Shown here in pieces: positions 19,105 to 26,373 of a stretch of 64,000 nucleotides of DNA. Both the position numbers and the translations under genes were made by a program. The notes under the pieces are model-generated. The model saw only the letters and a list, made by a program, of their open reading frames with translations, had not been told where the DNA came from and did no database searches. Source of the stretch: Glaciimonas immobilis (GTDB lineage Bacteria; Pseudomonadota; Gammaproteobacteria; Burkholderiales; Burkholderiaceae_D); assembly GCF_011947285.1 (NCBI RefSeq), contig NZ_JAAOZT010000002.1, positions 806,001 to 870,000 of the forward strand, read 5' to 3'. How positions within the stretch are numbered: position 1 is the first letter of the stretch; the number at the start of each line of letters is the position of its first letter.

Positions 19105-19530
19105 TAAGCGCAGCAGGTCCCTTATCGTGTAATAGAACACGTCACGCCAAATACCTGGGGTTGTACTTGAAATGCATGACTGGCGTACTGACTGCACCGA
19201 TCCGAATGATGCATCATGCGTGGTGGCGGTCCTTTGCGAAACCATGCCATCTTCAATGCGTCCATCACGATAGCGGTCGTCATCCGGGGCTTGAGCTACC
19301 AGCCAATCACCTCCCTATTGAACAGATCAAGAACGATAGCCAGATACAACCAGCCTTCATCAGTCCACAAGTAGGTAATGTCGGATGTCCACACCTGGTT
19401 TGGCGCATCGGGCATAAATTTCCAGGCCAACAGATTCTCCCCTATTGGCAAGCTGTGCTTCGAGTCGGTAGTCACCCTGTAGCGCCGCTTAAGCGGAGCA
19501 CGGATGTCAATAGAGGACGTGGGGACATGG
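19105..19530 (-). mobile_element. Remnant of IS3-family transposase OrfB
   Basis: The minus strand encodes a recognisable piece of the IS3-family DDE integrase core in one frame: RAPLKRRYRVTTDSKHSLP, then APNQVWTSDITYLWTDEGW, LYLAIVLDLFNREVIGW, and MMHHSDR with SQYASHAFQ. This includes the first and second catalytic Asp blocks. A nonsense codon sits at 19296-19298 and another follows SITR near 19115; the start, the C-terminal Glu block and terminal inverted repeats are missing. It is therefore a dead fragment lying between dxs and idi. The flanking minus-strand genes read across it, so it may separate their promoters. Confidence 0.88.
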
Positions 19531-19564
19531 CAATCTCCTGAGTCAAATATGCATCAGATGGGCA

Positions 19565-20134
19565 CTATTTTTTGTTGCTATTATTTTGTTTGGGTGTTTG
19601 CATATTGGCGATTGTTTGCCAATGTTCTAAACAACCGTCAGCCTCCATCAGAATTTTTTTAAACCAGATAGTAAAGTCGTCAGGTTGTGCTTCTATGCGT
19701 ACTAATAAATCTGGTGCACTGATCCATTTCCAATGCTCCACTTCAGCTGGATTCGGAACGGGATTGTCATCAAATTTTCCTATAAAGATATGATCAAATT
19801 CATTTTCTATCAGCTCGTTTGAAACACGCGCTTGATAAGTGATTGCCCCTACTTTTTGCAAATAGCAATTAAATCCCATTTCTTCTTGTAACCGACGATG
19901 TGCCGCTGTATCAATGTCTTCACCATGGCGAGGATGGCCGCAACAGGTATTAGTCCACAATTTCCCTGAGTGATATTTGGTAGCTGAACGTTGTTGCAAC
20001 AGCATGTGACCATCACTGTTAAAAATAAAAATCGAGAAGGCACGATGCAACGTTCCAGTCTGATGAACTTCCAATTTATTACCGAAGCCAACAGGTTGGT
20101 CGTTGTGGTCAACCAGTATTAATACCTCTTCCAT
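19565..20134 (-). CDS. idi: Isopentenyl-diphosphate delta-isomerase, type I
   Basis: A 189-aa Nudix-fold enzyme interconverting IPP and DMAPP. The catalytic cysteine is C65 in TNTCCGHPR, and the catalytic glutamate is in ENEFDHIF near 112. The Nudix-like helix is visible as RRLQEEMGF, and metal-binding histidines lie in the N-terminal half (HQTGTLHRAFSIFIF, then HPRHGED). Type I Idi is dispensable in bacteria using the MEP pathway, so its presence fits a need for a high DMAPP:IPP balance for terpenoid output. The ATG at 20134 follows AAAGGA at about 9 bases. The gene is the first of the minus arm of the island. Confidence 0.93.
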   Translation of the reverse strand: MEEVLILVDHNDQPVGFGNKLEVHQTGTLHRAFSIFIFNSDGHMLLQQRSATKYHSGKLWTNTCCGHPRHGEDIDTAAHRRLQEEMGFNCYLQKVGAITYQARVSNELIENEFDHIFIGKFDDNPVPNPAEVEHWKWISAPDLLVRIEAQPDDFTIWFKKILMEADGCLEHWQTIANMQTPKQNNSNKK

Positions 20135-20345
20135 GAAACGGTATCCTTTTATTTTGGGTAAGTCCTGATAGCGTTAGATCGGGACGTTCGTACCGTCATT
20201 GAAATCGAGAATAGATCAATATCGCGGCAATACAACCCCGTACAACTATCAGGTAAATGATGCTAGTAGTTGTACGGGGTTGTATTGTCAGTAGTTTTTG
20301 CTAAGTTGGATGGATGTGATTTGATGATGGAAAAGGAGGCGCGTG
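20135..20345. promoter_or_regulatory. Divergent control region of the two terpenoid arms
   Basis: This 211-bp spacer lies between idi (minus) and ispH (plus) and is the only place from which both arms can be driven. It contains the perfect 21-bp inverted repeat listed separately. No regulator gene is found in the island, so control would be by an outside factor or by the hairpin itself. Confidence 0.6.
20228..20287. repeat. Perfect 21-bp inverted repeat between idi and ispH
   Basis: The left arm at 20228-20248 (core ACAACCCCGTACAACTA) and the right arm at 20267-20287 are exact reverse complements, with an 18-base loop. No T-run follows on either strand, so it is not a standard terminator. 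It could be a binding site for a dimeric regulator, an RNA hairpin in the ispH leader, or a relic of a small mobile element. Confidence 0.9.
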
Positions 20346-21266
20346 ATGCGCGTGATACTTGCTCAACCTCGCGGTTTTTGCGCTGGCGTGGTGCGTGCTA
20401 TCGATATTGTTGAGCATGCATTGCTCAAATATGGCACGCCGGTATATGTGCGCCATGAGATCGTCCACAACAAACATGTTGTAGATAGCTTGCATCAAAA
20501 GGGGGCAAGATTTGTTGATGATCTGACAGAGGTGCCTCGTGGTGCCATCACTATTTTTAGTGCACATGGTGTAGCCAAATCGGTGGAAGACGATGCGCAG
20601 GCGCGGCAACTGCACGTGTTCGATGCGACTTGTCCGTTGGTGATTAAAGTGCACAATCAAGCACGTAAATATATCGCTGAAGGTTATCAGTTGATTTTGA
20701 TTGGAGAGACAGAACATCCGGAGGTGATTGGCACAATAGGGCAAGTCAATGCACCCGTCACGGTTGTGCGTAATGCGTCAGATGTTGATGGCTTATTATT
20801 TTCTGCGGATGCGCGATTAGCTTACGTCACCCAAACAACTTTGAGTATCGACGATACCCGCAGCGTCGTTCATGCTTTGCAGCGTCGTTACCCTCATATA
20901 GTCGGACCAGATACACGTGATATTTGCTATGCCGTACAGAACCGACAGACGGCAGTACGTGAATTAAGTCGATGTGTTGATGTTGTGTTGGTAGTCGGTG
21001 CGAAAAATAGTGCCAACTCTGTGGTGATGCGCAGCATCGCTAGTGAAGCAGGTGTGCCAAGTTATCTCGTGGCTGATGGAAGTGAGGTGCAGGTTGACTG
21101 GATGCGCGATGTCGAGACAGTTGGCGTGACAGCAGGAGCATCCACCCCGGAAGTGTTAGTGGAAGATGTATTATCTGCTCTACGGCGCATTACCAAGATA
21201 GAGGTGGAGGTGATGGCGGGACGGCAAGAGCGGGCAGTGTTTAATTTGCCAGCGGGTCTGATCTAA
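20346..21266 (+). CDS. ispH: 4-hydroxy-3-methylbut-2-enyl diphosphate reductase
   Basis: A 306-aa iron-sulfur enzyme making IPP and DMAPP, the last MEP step. The three cluster cysteines are C12 (RGFCAGV), C96 (DATCPLV) and C194 (DICYAVQ), and the proton donor is E126 in EHPEVIGT. The SANS-type substrate triad is visible as KNSANS. I chose the ATG at 20346, which has AGGAGG 6 bases upstream, over the adjacent GTG. It heads the plus arm and is followed after 19 bases by ispG. Reduced ferredoxin or flavodoxin is needed, which makes the ferredoxin-NADP reductase gene two positions downstream meaningful. Confidence 0.94.
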   Translation: MRVILAQPRGFCAGVVRAIDIVEHALLKYGTPVYVRHEIVHNKHVVDSLHQKGARFVDDLTEVPRGAITIFSAHGVAKSVEDDAQARQLHVFDATCPLVIKVHNQARKYIAEGYQLILIGETEHPEVIGTIGQVNAPVTVVRNASDVDGLLFSADARLAYVTQTTLSIDDTRSVVHALQRRYPHIVGPDTRDICYAVQNRQTAVRELSRCVDVVLVVGAKNSANSVVMRSIASEAGVPSYLVADGSEVQVDWMRDVETVGVTAGASTPEVLVEDVLSALRRITKIEVEVMAGRQERAVFNLPAGLI

Positions 21267-21285
21267 GTCTTATCAGGAAAAAACG

Positions 21286-22614
21286 ATGAACAACATCATT
21301 GATCGCCGTATGAGCAAACAAGTGCAAGTCGACAAAATACGCATAGGTGGTGATGCACCCATCGTTGTACAGGCAATGACCAATACCGATACTGCTGATG
21401 CAGATGCCACAGTGCGTCAAATTATGGATCTTGCAAGTGCTGGTGCAGAAATGGTACGTATCACGGTGAATAATGATGAGGCTGCTGCAAAGGTTGCCAT
21501 CATCCGTGATCGGCTGGATCAGAAAAATATCGATATCCCTTTGGTAGGCGATTTTCATTTTAACGGCCATCGTTTGCTTTCTACCTATTCCGATTGTGCG
21601 CAGGCCTTAAGCAAATATCGCATCAATCCCGGCAACGTTGGTAAGGGGGCTAAGCGAGATGAACAATTTTGCCGCATGATAGAAATTGCCTGCAAATTTA
21701 ATAAACCCGTACGAATCGGCGTCAATTGGGGCAGTCTTGATCCTGCATTAATGGCACGCATGATGGATGAAAATGCAAAATTTCCGCAACCGAAAACGGC
21801 CGCAGAAGTGATGCGCGAATCATTGATTGTTTCGGCTCTGGAGAATGCCGCACGTGCCGTTGAAATTGGTTTGCCTGCGAACAAAATTGTGCTGTCTGCC
21901 AAAGTCAGCAGCGTGCAGGATTTGATTGCTGTTTATAGTCAATTGGCGCAACGTTGTGAGTATCCCTTGCATCTGGGATTGACTGAGGCAGGGATGGGAT
22001 CAAAAGGTATTGTGGCTTCCTCAGTGGCTCTGGGTGTTTTGTTGCAACAAGGGATAGGTGACACCATCCGCATTTCTCTGACGCCAGAACCGAACGGTGA
22101 CAGAACTAAAGAAGCGGTGGTTGCGCAACAGATATTGCAAAGCTTGGGATTGCGAACGTTTACGCCGACGGTGATTGCTTGTCCAGGATGTGGGCGCACT
22201 ACCAGCACTTTTTTTCAAGAACTGGCCAGTCAAATTGAAACCTATTTACGTACCCAGACGCCGGTATGGCGGCGCACGTTTCCAGGTGTTGAAGAAATGC
22301 ACGTGGCAGTGATGGGATGTGTGGTGAATGGGCCAGGGGAAAGTAAGTTAGCCAATATCGGCATCTCCCTACCCGGCTCCGGCGAACATCCCTCTGCGCC
22401 CGTTTATATTGATGGCGTGAGGGCATTGACCTTAAAGGGCGACTCCATCGCAGAAAGTTTTAAACAACTGGTTGATGCTTATGTAGCGTCTAAATATGGT
22501 GGCGATGTGTCGGCAAAATTGCGATTGGAGGGGATGATGAAAAAGACGGATGGAGAGATGCTTTCTACATCGTTGCCAGTAGTGCGTTTTTCTGGCAGTC
22601 AGGTGCAGAGATGA
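21286..22614 (+). CDS. ispG: 4-hydroxy-3-methylbut-2-en-1-yl diphosphate synthase
   Basis: A 442-aa [4Fe-4S] enzyme converting MEcPP to HMBPP. The N-terminal TIM barrel is seen in [16 protein letters not shown] and [12 protein letters not shown], and [13 protein letters not shown] carries substrate contacts. The C-terminal domain has the cluster cysteines in CPGCGR and [10 protein letters not shown]. The length, slightly over 420 aa, is typical of Proteobacteria. It begins 19 bases after ispH and its stop overlaps the next start by four bases (ATGA), so the three genes form one operon. The last 20 residues are polar and poorly conserved. Confidence 0.94.
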   Translation: MNNIIDRRMSKQVQVDKIRIGGDAPIVVQAMTNTDTADADATVRQIMDLASAGAEMVRITVNNDEAAAKVAIIRDRLDQKNIDIPLVGDFHFNGHRLLSTYSDCAQALSKYRINPGNVGKGAKRDEQFCRMIEIACKFNKPVRIGVNWGSLDPALMARMMDENAKFPQPKTAAEVMRESLIVSALENAARAVEIGLPANKIVLSAKVSSVQDLIAVYSQLAQRCEYPLHLGLTEAGMGSKGIVASSVALGVLLQQGIGDTIRISLTPEPNGDRTKEAVVAQQILQSLGLRTFTPTVIACPGCGRTTSTFFQELASQIETYLRTQTPVWRRTFPGVEEMHVAVMGCVVNGPGESKLANIGISLPGSGEHPSAPVYIDGVRALTLKGDSIAESFKQLVDAYVASKYGGDVSAKLRLEGMMKKTDGEMLSTSLPVVRFSGSQVQR

Positions 22615-23399
22615 ACTCCAGCGCTTATTTTCATGAAACCGTCACCAAAGTTCATCATTGGACGGATAGGTTGTTCTCATTTGAAGCGACGCGTTCACAT
22701 TCATTGCGTTTTGAAAATGGTCAATTCACGATGATAGGTTTGCCAAACCCTGAAAGTCCTGATGGTGCGCCGGTATTACGCGCCTATAGTTTTGCCAGTG
22801 CCAATTATGAAGAGAATTTGGAATTCCTCAGCATCAAAATGCAAGATGGTGCGCTGACATCGCGCCTGCAAAAAGTCCAACCTGGAGATACTTTATTGGT
22901 CGGAAAAAAACCAACGGGTAGTCTGTTGTTGAGTAATTTATTGCAGGGAAAACGCTTATATTTATTAGGAACAGGCACTGGTTTGGCGCCATTTTTGAGT
23001 ATTATCAAAGACCCAGAAACGTATGACCTATACGAGAAAATTATTCTCGTACATTGTGTCCGTAAAAAAAGCGATTTGGTGTATCCCCAATACTTGAAGG
23101 AAGAATTACCCAATCATGAATTTTTAGGTGCAGCTGTGCGCCAAAAATTGATTTATTACCCGACAGTAACGCGTGAGCCATTTCCAGCGCAGGGTAGAAT
23201 CACCGAATTGATTCAAAATCAAAAACTCTTTACGGATATCGCATTGCCTGCGATTGATCCTGAATATGATCGCGTGATGATCTGCGGCAGCATGGCCATG
23301 CTCAATGATTTAAGAACGATGTTGGTGCAACGAAAATTTGCTGAAGGGGCAGCGCGACAAGCGGGGCATTTTGTGATTGAACGCTCTTTTGTGGATTAA
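22611..23399 (+). CDS. Ferredoxin-NADP reductase of the MEP operon
   Basis: A 262-aa FAD protein of the bacterial Fpr type. FAD binding is marked by [16 protein letters not shown] binding by [13 protein letters not shown] and by [14 protein letters not shown], and the C-terminal FVIERSFVD closes over the flavin. It passes electrons from NADPH to ferredoxin or flavodoxin. Translational coupling to ispG strongly suggests that it reduces the carrier used by IspG and IspH, two reductases that stall without electrons. It is a clear paralogue of the stand-alone Fpr at 57911-58726 but quite diverged (the flavin motifs are RAYSFAS here and RAYSVTS there). No ferredoxin gene is in the operon. Confidence 0.88.
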   Translation: MNSSAYFHETVTKVHHWTDRLFSFEATRSHSLRFENGQFTMIGLPNPESPDGAPVLRAYSFASANYEENLEFLSIKMQDGALTSRLQKVQPGDTLLVGKKPTGSLLLSNLLQGKRLYLLGTGTGLAPFLSIIKDPETYDLYEKIILVHCVRKKSDLVYPQYLKEELPNHEFLGAAVRQKLIYYPTVTREPFPAQGRITELIQNQKLFTDIALPAIDPEYDRVMICGSMAMLNDLRTMLVQRKFAEGAARQAGHFVIERSFVD

Positions 23400-23400
23400 G

Positions 23401-23475
23401 TATGGAAACTGCACTGCGGCCACTTTACAGCGTCTTGTGATTCTTGGGTCCACCGGTTCTATCGGCGAGCATTGA
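23401..23475 (+). pseudogene. dxr: N-terminal remnant of dxr (DXP reductoisomerase)
   Basis: Starting 26 bases after the reductase stop, the plus frame reads QRLVILGSTGSIGE (23428-23469) and then His-stop. This is the nearly invariant NADPH-binding N-terminus of 1-deoxy-D-xylulose-5-phosphate reductoisomerase. There is no start codon in place, and the remaining roughly 380 codons are absent; the following 220 bases give no further Dxr match. The operon therefore once continued into dxr, the second MEP enzyme, and has lost it. A functional dxr must exist elsewhere. Confidence 0.85.
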
Positions 23476-23696
23476 ATATGGATCCTAAAAAACCACTTAT
23501 TGAACCGTTGCAGCCTTGCCTCATTAAATACCATCGTCGGTGATAGCCTCAAACGGGACTATCCATGAATTCAATTCCTCCATTGTCGGGAGACGTTCCT
23601 GCGTCAGACGGATTTCGATTTTCATCGAGATTTGGTTCGTTTGCCCGACGCGGAATGGATGGGGAGGACAGATGATCTGCCCCGCTCCGATTGGAG
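23476..23696. other. Scrambled spacer at the right edge of the terpenoid island
   Basis: This 221-bp stretch between the dxr remnant and the H1-like gene has short open frames with gene-like codons (for example DFDFHRDLVRLPDAEW at about 23610-23660) that I cannot assign. It is probably debris from the event that removed dxr. Confidence 0.35.
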
Positions 23697-24227
23697 TTAC
23701 TTATCTTTTTTTGGACGTCCGGCTTTCACTAACGGCAAACTGGCTATTGCCGCCTTGAGCTTGGCGTTGTCTAAACCTTTGATCAATGACACACCAATCC
23801 GGAGCAGTTCACTTTTCTTGACTGCAAGTCCAGCTTTGAGGCAGGCTTTTTTAACGTCGCTCAACACTTGATATTCATCTTCCGGCATGGTGAAGCTATC
23901 ACGAACCAGCTTCGCTTTTTTCGGCTTGGCTTTTGTTGCGGCGATTGGCTTAACCGCGCTTACTGCATTCGGTAGCGCTTTAGGCACCGCTTTTGACAGC
24001 TCTGCCAGAGGCGCGCTGAGGATGGGCTGTTTAGCTGTTGCAGGGGTATTTGCCGGCGCCACCTTCTTTGCAACCCGCGCTTTTTTTGTGGCGGGTGGCG
24101 CTGTTGCGGTAGCGTTGACGACGGTTTTCGGCGGGGCTACTTTTTTAGCATTAACTTTAGCTTTGGCCTTTGCTACTGGTTTTTTTGTTGATGCGGGTAC
24201 AGCGTCGACGGGTGCACGGGTGGCCAT
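23697..24227 (-). CDS. Histone-H1-like Ala/Lys-rich protein with C-terminal DNA-binding-like region
   Basis: A 176-aa basic protein. Residues 1-105 are a low-complexity tail of Ala, Lys, Pro and Val with repeated AKAKAK and KKVAP motifs, like the lysine-rich tails of bacterial histone H1-like proteins. Residues 106-176 are ordered: RDSFTMPEDEYQVLSDVKK, then CLKAGLAVKKSELLRIGVSL, ending in GRPKKDK. That region resembles the helix pair of ribbon-helix-helix-type proteins and is conserved in Burkholderiales proteins of unknown function. The role is probably nucleoid or DNA association, an inference from charge. The ATG at 24227 follows GGAG at 5 bases. The tail is prone to slippage. Confidence 0.65.
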   Translation of the reverse strand: MATRAPVDAVPASTKKPVAKAKAKVNAKKVAPPKTVVNATATAPPATKKARVAKKVAPANTPATAKQPILSAPLAELSKAVPKALPNAVSAVKPIAATKAKPKKAKLVRDSFTMPEDEYQVLSDVKKACLKAGLAVKKSELLRIGVSLIKGLDNAKLKAAIASLPLVKAGRPKKDK

Positions 24228-24567
24228 GTATACTCCAAAATTTAAATAGTATAAATAATATATTCAATTTAATCAGAATTTGCAACGTATGTTTTTAAAA
24301 TACGCCAGGGTTTAAGTGAGACCTACGTTACGCCGCCCACGTAAATCCATTGTGCGTCGCGTCATTTTAATTAAGGTATGAAATCTGCGTCCGATGGTCT
24401 AATGCGATCTCGCTTATCACGACTATTTGCGTAGACTCACGCAGATCAGTAATGCATTCACATACAGGTGTAAAGGAAGGTCAACAGTGAAGCAGTCGTT
24501 TGTTCGCTGTATTTGATGGCGCAGATAGTCTCGCCCGATGCAGCGCTTCGTCTGTGAAGCGTTAATC
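24228..24567. other. Intergenic region, no gene seen
   Basis: This 340-bp stretch lies between two minus-strand genes. It should carry the promoter of the H1-like gene. A small imperfect hairpin (CGCTTC / GAAGCG around 24542-24560) just past the ppx stop may help to end ppx transcription, but there is no T-run. Confidence 0.35.
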
Positions 24568-26022
24568 TCAAGTACGTTTGATAGCAAATTCCACGCCAAT
24601 TTCACGCCACCATTCACGTTCTTTTTCCATCCAATAGGTTGCCGTCGGATGGTCTGCGACCCATTCCCGCTTGATGTCCAGCTCAATTTTGCTCTTCATC
24701 TTGACCCTGATTTCATCCAGATTCACCTCCATGCGCGAGTGCAAAAACATCACGGCGAGCCGTAACGCCAACGCGGCTTTGGAAAAATCTGGATCAAGCA
24801 GACTTTCACTGATTTTTCGCAGATTGCCTTTTTGCCCCAGAATTAATTGACTCATGGTTTTCTGTTCACGCGTGGTAAAGCCGGAAAGGTCCGCATTGGC
24901 AATTAAATACGCCGCGTGTTTGTGGTAACCGCTCTGCGATACAACCAGCCCCACCTCGTGCAGCAAGCCGCTCCAGTGCAGGTACTTTTCCAGCGTATCA
25001 TTAGTGGGCCTGAGCAAGCCGAATAACGCACTCGCCGTCTCGGCCACACGGTTGGCGCGCAATCGATCAACATGAAACCGTTGCAGAAAATCATGCACCG
25101 ACTGCTCACGCCGATCTAGCCGCGTACCCCGCAGTTGCAGATCCCACATGACACCCATGCGCAGCCCGGCCTCAATCGGCGTCAACACTTCGATTCCCAA
25201 TTCTTGCATCAATCCACTCAGCACAGCAACGCCGCCAACGATGACCGAGGCGCGATCCGGTTTCATGCCAACCATGTCTATGCGGCTGATATGTCCCATC
25301 TGAAGGAATCGCTCTTTTAGTGCTTCCAGGCTTTTGTAAGATAATCGACGATCACCAAGGTTGTTTTTATCGATTGTTTCTGCGATGGCGCGGATGGTGC
25401 CTGACGACCCGTAAGCGTTGGTCCAATTTTGGGGACGATAAGATGGCGCGGCATCCTCAAAATGACTGCGCGCAGAAAGAATGGCGGCCTCGTACGCGGT
25501 GGGTGTGATGTTACCATTGGCAAAAAAGGCCAGACTCTGATTAACGGTACCGATCCCAAACGATTCAACCCGTTCAATCTGCTGTCCGCGGCCCAGAATT
25601 AATTCCGTCGAGCCGCCGCCGATGTCCAGCACCAGACGCTTCTCATGGGGCAGACGCAGCATGCTGGCAACACCCATGTAGATCAGACGTCCTTCTTCCT
25701 CGCCAGAAATGATCTCAATCGGGTGACCTATCGCGGCCTCTAATGCTGGTAAAAACGCCGCTGCATTTTTTGCAATACGTAATGTATTAGTGGCGACCAC
25801 GCGCACTGCTTCCAGTTGATAATCGGCAAGAATTAGACGAAAACGGGAAAGCGAATCAAGCGCGGTTTGCATCGCCGCTTCGGTCAGATTGCCTTTGCTA
25901 TCCAGACCGCCAGCTAACCGAATGGGATCACGTGCACTTTTTATGACGCGAATTGCATCACCATTGTATTTGCCAATATGCAAGCGAAAACTGTTGGAAC
26001 CCAAATCGACTGCTGCAAACAT
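24568..26022 (-). CDS. ppx: Exopolyphosphatase
   Basis: A 484-aa Ppx/GppA phosphatase releasing phosphate from the ends of polyphosphate. The ASKHA-fold phosphate motifs are VDLGSNSFRLHIG at the N-terminus, VVATNTLRIAKN, the catalytic Glu region GEEEGRLIYMGV, and LDIGGGSTELILG. The C-terminal HD-type helical domain is seen from about residue 310 (HWSGLLHEVGLVVSQSGYHKHAAYL). The length fits Ppx rather than the shorter archaeal or domain-I-only forms. GppA activity on pppGpp is possible in this family. No ppk is adjacent in the window; in many Betaproteobacteria ppx and ppk are close. Confidence 0.9.
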   Translation of the reverse strand: MFAAVDLGSNSFRLHIGKYNGDAIRVIKSARDPIRLAGGLDSKGNLTEAAMQTALDSLSRFRLILADYQLEAVRVVATNTLRIAKNAAAFLPALEAAIGHPIEIISGEEEGRLIYMGVASMLRLPHEKRLVLDIGGGSTELILGRGQQIERVESFGIGTVNQSLAFFANGNITPTAYEAAILSARSHFEDAAPSYRPQNWTNAYGSSGTIRAIAETIDKNNLGDRRLSYKSLEALKERFLQMGHISRIDMVGMKPDRASVIVGGVAVLSGLMQELGIEVLTPIEAGLRMGVMWDLQLRGTRLDRREQSVHDFLQRFHVDRLRANRVAETASALFGLLRPTNDTLEKYLHWSGLLHEVGLVVSQSGYHKHAAYLIANADLSGFTTREQKTMSQLILGQKGNLRKISESLLDPDFSKAALALRLAVMFLHSRMEVNLDEIRVKMKSKIELDIKREWVADHPTATYWMEKEREWWREIGVEFAIKRT

Positions 26023-26373
26023 TACTACCTCTCAATCTACGCAATTCGGAACGACGTTATATAGGAACAACCCCAGCCACCAGAGTACAACTCTAATACG
26101 ACTGAAAAATTGATTGATTCTGCGTGACTACGCATGTATGCGAATATCAGGCGCTGAAAAAACTGCTTAGGAAGTCATCGCTAATAATGGTATGAACAAT
26201 AAATCCGCATTATTACAGGTTAATGACAGTCTCCCGATTTTTGACCTGCAGGAGCACCTGCGAATTCTTGCGGGTCATTGGGGCCATTCCGCGTCATTGC
26301 GCGTCATCTTCTTGGCTACGCGTGTATACGAAGCGGTTATTATGCGCGCTAACGGCGGCAAACCTGCAAATCG
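26023..26373. other. Intergenic region, no gene seen
   Basis: This 351-bp stretch lies between the helicase stop and the ppx start. A plus frame (26192 onward) runs into the antisense of the helicase gene and has no homology I recognise. It should hold the ppx promoter. Confidence 0.35.

Noticed and set aside
23887-24249. Hydrophobic plus-strand frame opposite the H1-like gene
   Set aside because: It is the mirror of an Ala/Lys-rich coding sequence, which always yields Phe/Ala/Leu-rich antisense frames.
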